Source: an uncultured Eubacteriales bacterium (GTDB lineage: Bacteria; Bacillota; Clostridia; Peptostreptococcales; Anaerovoracaceae). Taken from it: 5,487 nucleotides of DNA. A program made the position numbers and the translations under genes. The stretch is from the NCBI GenBank assembly GCA_959021945.1, contig CAUEYG010000140.1, forward strand, positions 1-5,487, given 5' to 3'. The notes under the pieces are model-generated. The model was not told where the DNA came from, searched no databases, and saw only the letters and a list, made by a program, of their open reading frames with translations. Shown piece after piece: positions 3,277 through 5,487 of the stretch (its first letter is position 1; each line of letters opens with the position of its first letter).

Positions 3277-5487
3277 AGAGGAAGCCCCTGTAATACTTTG
3301 ACCCACCTTCGTCACAGTGATTGTTACGTTCTTTGTTGCCGCACTGTAGCGGTCTGTTTCCGCTGCGCTGATGGTAATAGTGGCTTTGCCTGCTCCCTTA
3401 ATGGTCACCACACCTGTGCTGCTGACAGTTGCCACTGCTGGGTTGCTGGACTTGTAGGTCAGTTTGCCGCCTCCGCTGGTTTTGGCATTTAGGCTAAATG
3501 GCTTTGCTCCGTAAGGTTTGATAACATTTGCAGCTGTGATCGTCTGAACTTGTTTAGCGTCTATTACCTGTTCATCTTCATCCTCTGAAACAGTTCCAGC
3601 GTAAGACCAGACATCGGAGCATAGATCTAAATCTATGGTAGGCCGCACTCCCACATCATTATCATTAACATGGTCCGTGTACCAAAGAGTACCATCATCG
3701 TTCACTCCAGGCGCTTCACTGGAAAAAGACCCAGCAGCAAGCCACCAACTCTGAAACTCTCCTGCTTTCTTTGCAGTAGCACTTTTACTTGATGCATAGG
3801 CGGTATTGGCAGCCCTTCTTGCCATATCAGGGGTCATAGGGCTTGAATCAAATCCCCACAAGTTATTCATCATATCTATAAGAGAAGGGATACTAACCTT
3901 GCCGTGAAGTGGCAAAGTCTGTACAATATTTTTTTGTTCATCAGAACTAAAGGCTTTATTTAAAAAAGTAGTATTGAGCCAGCTATTAAGCGTACAGGTT
4001 GCCCAAATTACATCTGTATACTCCTCGTTGTATGGTTGTATATCTAAATTTTTATCAGACAACAGTGTAGCCTCATTTGCCTCTACAGAAAGTACTCTCC
4101 ATTTGATCGGATCATTGTTAAATCCACCCTTTCCATCAGAACTCTGTGGGTAATGTCCAAAATAGACGCAATCCCAAATAGGTGTTCCATCTTCTGATCG
4201 CCTTGGATTTTTCAAGTTGGAGGCAGCTTTTGCCACGGTAAGAGTGATGTCCTTTACTGCTTTATTGTAGTTATCAGTTTCCTCTGCGCTGATTGTAATC
4301 GTTGTTTCACCTATTCCTTTAAGGGTCACTATCCCTTGATTATTTACATCCGCTACTTCCGGATTACTTGATTTATAAGTTAATCTCCCTGGTGTTTCTA
4401 TAAATAAAGCAAAATTTGAATCTCCGTAGGCCTTATAAATGGATTTTGCAGAAATGGTCTGGTTAGCTTTGTTGATAATAAAATTCCGGGTAACTGTTCC
4501 CGTATATTCCCCTGTTCCAGTAATCGTAACTTTGGCAGTTCCGGCGTTAATGTTATCACTATAGGCAGTCGTATAATCTGCATGTTCATTTAACAAACGA
4601 TCCCCATCTTTTACTGTAACTACAGGGGTCAGTGCTTTTCCTGTATAGATTTGATCCGAGATGGTAATATTCAGCTCAGATACCTCTTTTGGCTCATTTA
4701 GCGCATTTGAAGCGATTTCGACGGTCCCAGCGTAAGACCAGAGGTTAGAGGATAGATTTAAATGCAAAGCGGGCCGCACCCCGACGCTGCTATTGCCGAC
4801 ATAAGTGCCGTAGCAGTCGACCGCGCCAAGGTCATACACATAGGAAGCATTAAATGTATGGCTGCCCGGCGAACGGAGCAACCAGCCATGGCTACCTTCC
4901 GTATGCATGCCCTTACTGACTATATATGCAGTATTGAAAGCCGCTCTGGTTTCTGAATAATTATAATGAGCAGGAAATCCATATTCCGGGTTCTTTGTTT
5001 CTCCAATGGAAAGCAAGTATACCTTATCTTGGGTGTTATTTCCCCCTTCTGTGCCATACTCTGGATTGTCTTCATTTACTACGGTAGTCTGTCTAATGGC
5101 ATTCTGCTCACCGGAAGTGAACGCTCGGTCTACAAAATTGTCTGAAGTATAATCCTCTCCTTTTTTGTTCATACCGCTCCCGTATCCGTTGAGCCAACTG
5201 CGAAACGTACAAGTTTCCCAGGTTACATCCGTACCGGTTTCATTATATGGGATTCCGCCGTCAATATTTTTATCCGCTATGAGGAACGCATCATCACCTT
5301 CCACCGACAGTACCCTCCATTTAATAGGCTCCACTTTATAATAATGCCCCATATCATGGTCTGGATTTTCCACATAAACAAAGTTGGTTTTCTCTGCGTC
5401 AATATCCGTATAAACCTCCTCTTGATTGGGGTCTGACGGTTCCTGCTGCGGATTGTACGCTCCCTGCGGATAATGGCCAAACGTAAT
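2776..5487 (-). CDS. Large multi-domain DUF6273/Ig-like/Fn3-like surface protein, gene C (5' end cut by window edge)
   Basis: Open from the right edge to TAA at 2776-2778, 903 visible residues. A GTG at 5373 is not the start: the frame stays open upstream and encodes ITFGHYPQG at the edge, matching residues 55-63 of gene B, so roughly 54 residues with the signal peptide are missing. Visible order: DUF6273 (1-255; WRVL 57-60, FRSWLNGYG 95-103, LLRSPG 203-208, GVRPALHLNL 236-245); a YTG-type Ig-like repeat (271-340; YTGKALTP, DYTTAYSDN, GTGEYTG); BIG2-like (343-420); a second, divergent DUF6273 (424-632); two BIG2-like domains (648-728, 729-808); and a basic Fn3-like tail (812-903) almost identical to gene B's. 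No LPXTG or C-terminal membrane anchor is seen. It is upstream of gene B on the same strand. The stacked Ig-like domains would act as spacers presenting two heads; this is inferred, and the ligand is unknown. Confidence 0.92.
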   Translation of the reverse strand: MTFGHYPQGAYNPQQEPSDPNQEEVYTDIDAEKTNFVYVENPDHDMGHYYKVEPIKWRVLSVEGDDAFLIADKNIDGGIPYNETGTDVTWETCTFRSWLNGYGSGMNKKGEDYTSDNFVDRAFTSGEQNAIRQTTVVNEDNPEYGTEGGNNTQDKVYLLSIGETKNPEYGFPAHYNYSETRAAFNTAYIVSKGMHTEGSHGWLLRSPGSHTFNASYVYDLGAVDCYGTYVGNSSVGVRPALHLNLSSNLWSYAGTVEIASNALNEPKEVSELNITISDQIYTGKALTPVVTVKDGDRLLNEHADYTTAYSDNINAGTAKVTITGTGEYTGTVTRNFIINKANQTISAKSIYKAYGDSNFALFIETPGRLTYKSSNPEVADVNNQGIVTLKGIGETTITISAEETDNYNKAVKDITLTVAKAASNLKNPRRSEDGTPIWDCVYFGHYPQSSDGKGGFNNDPIKWRVLSVEANEATLLSDKNLDIQPYNEEYTDVIWATCTLNSWLNTTFLNKAFSSDEQKNIVQTLPLHGKVSIPSLIDMMNNLWGFDSSPMTPDMARRAANTAYASSKSATAKKAGEFQSWWLAAGSFSSEAPGVNDDGTLWYTDHVNDNDVGVRPTIDLDLCSDVWSYAGTVSEDEDEQVIDAKQVQTITAANVIKPYGAKPFSLNAKTSGGGKLTYKSSNPAVATVSSTGVVTIKGAGKATITISAAETDRYSAATKNVTITVTKVGQSITGASSFTKTYGDKTFSLGAKAKTKLTYKTSNTKVATVSSAGKVTLKGPGKATITMTAAASGNYNAATKRVTITVKPKKLATPKVKSTRSRTLKVSWKRDTKATGYQAVIAQNKKFTKGKKTATITKNKTTGKTFKKLKRKKTYYAKVRAYKKVGRTKLYGSYSKVKKVRVR
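2779..3054 (-). other. Basic Fn3-like tail of gene C
   Basis: Visible residues 812-903. It matches the tail of gene B except for five substitutions, four of them clustered at AVIAQNKKFT. The last 55 residues are identical in protein sequence. Confidence 0.75.
3064..3546 (-). other. Two tandem BIG2-like Ig domains of gene C
   Basis: Visible residues 648-728 and 729-808. Both carry KLTYK[ST]SN..VATVSS.G and G.GKATIT followed by a YsAAT or YNAAT strand. The second copy is almost the same as the BIG2-like domain of gene B; the first differs more, with a GGG insertion before KLTYK. Confidence 0.8.
3592..4218 (-). other. Second, divergent DUF6273 domain of gene C
   Basis: Visible residues 424-632. 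It opens with LKNPRRSEDGTPIWDCVYFG, and has WRVLSVEANEATLLSD, TLNSWLN and closes with GVRPTIDLDL. It is about 65 residues shorter than the head of gene B. It lacks the acidic and aromatic insert before WRVL and the YGxxGG segment, and has WWLAAG instead of WLRSPG. Cys440 and Cys498 correspond to Cys54 and Cys148 of gene B. Confidence 0.78.
4228..4461 (-). other. First BIG2-like Ig domain of gene C
   Basis: Visible residues 343-420, with YKSSNPEVADVNNQG, IVTLKGIGETTITISA and NYNKAVKDITLTV. It is more divergent than the C-terminal BIG2-like copies and leads directly into the second DUF6273 domain. Confidence 0.75.
4468..4677 (-). other. YTG-type Ig-like repeat in gene C
   Basis: Visible residues 271-340. 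The pattern YTG..LTP.V.VKDG, DYTTAYSDN, NAGTAKVTITG, GEYTGT and F.I is a familiar repeat unit of secreted and surface proteins in Clostridia. Only one copy is present, and it lies between the first head and the first BIG2-like domain. Confidence 0.7.
4723..5487 (-). other. First DUF6273 domain of gene C (front edge outside window)
   Basis: Visible residues 1-255. The first 61 residues match gene B at 56 positions; the rest is only about half identical by eye. The loop between LLRSPG and GVRPAL is encoded by unusually GC-rich DNA compared with the surrounding gene. Confidence 0.8.
5305..5487 (-). repeat. Front-of-head repeat, copy 2 (gene C, continues beyond window)
   Basis: Partner of 2313-2495. 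The exact 55-bp match at 5433-5487 runs into the window edge, so the full length of the identical tract cannot be seen here. Confidence 0.88.

Noticed and set aside
2776..5373. GTG at 5373 as the start of gene C
   Set aside because: The frame is open upstream to the window edge and encodes sequence matching gene B residues 55-92, so this codon is an internal valine.

Overview
The window is almost entirely one tandem family: three consecutive genes, all on the minus strand and reading right to left. Each visible N-terminus has a signal peptide, and each protein carries a DUF6273-type domain (WRVL ... SWLN ... KVxLLS ... WLRSPG ... GVRPAL motifs). The two genes with visible 3' ends finish with bacterial Ig-like domains and a very lysine/arginine-rich Fn3-like tail. 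This style of secreted protein, the strong AGGAGG ribosome binding sites and the moderate-to-low G+C point to a Gram-positive anaerobe of the Clostridia, most likely Lachnospiraceae-like. That assignment is an inference from protein style, not from a marker gene.
Layout in transcription order: gene C (5487 to 2776, start beyond the right edge, 903 residues visible) has DUF6273, a YTG-type Ig-like repeat, BIG2-like, a second and divergent DUF6273, two more BIG2-like domains and the Fn3-like tail. A 118-bp gap with two hairpins follows. Gene B (2657 to 1110, complete, 515 residues) has a signal peptide, DUF6273, one BIG2-like domain and the same tail. A 78-bp gap follows. Gene A (1031 to 1, runs off the left edge, 343 residues visible) has a signal peptide, DUF6273 and the first residues of what looks like a second DUF6273 unit. 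No plus-strand gene, RNA gene, CRISPR array or transposase is supported, and no stretch longer than 118 bp lacks a gene.
The genes look like duplicates that are diverging unevenly. B and C share a nearly constant 166-residue C-terminal module and a nearly identical block near the front of the first DUF6273 domain. The middle of that domain, especially the loop between WLRSPG and GVRPAL, differs strongly in sequence, length and, in C, base composition. The pattern is of constant cell-surface scaffolds presenting variable, possibly lectin-like, heads. The ligand is unknown, and the adhesion or surface-display role is inferred from domain architecture.
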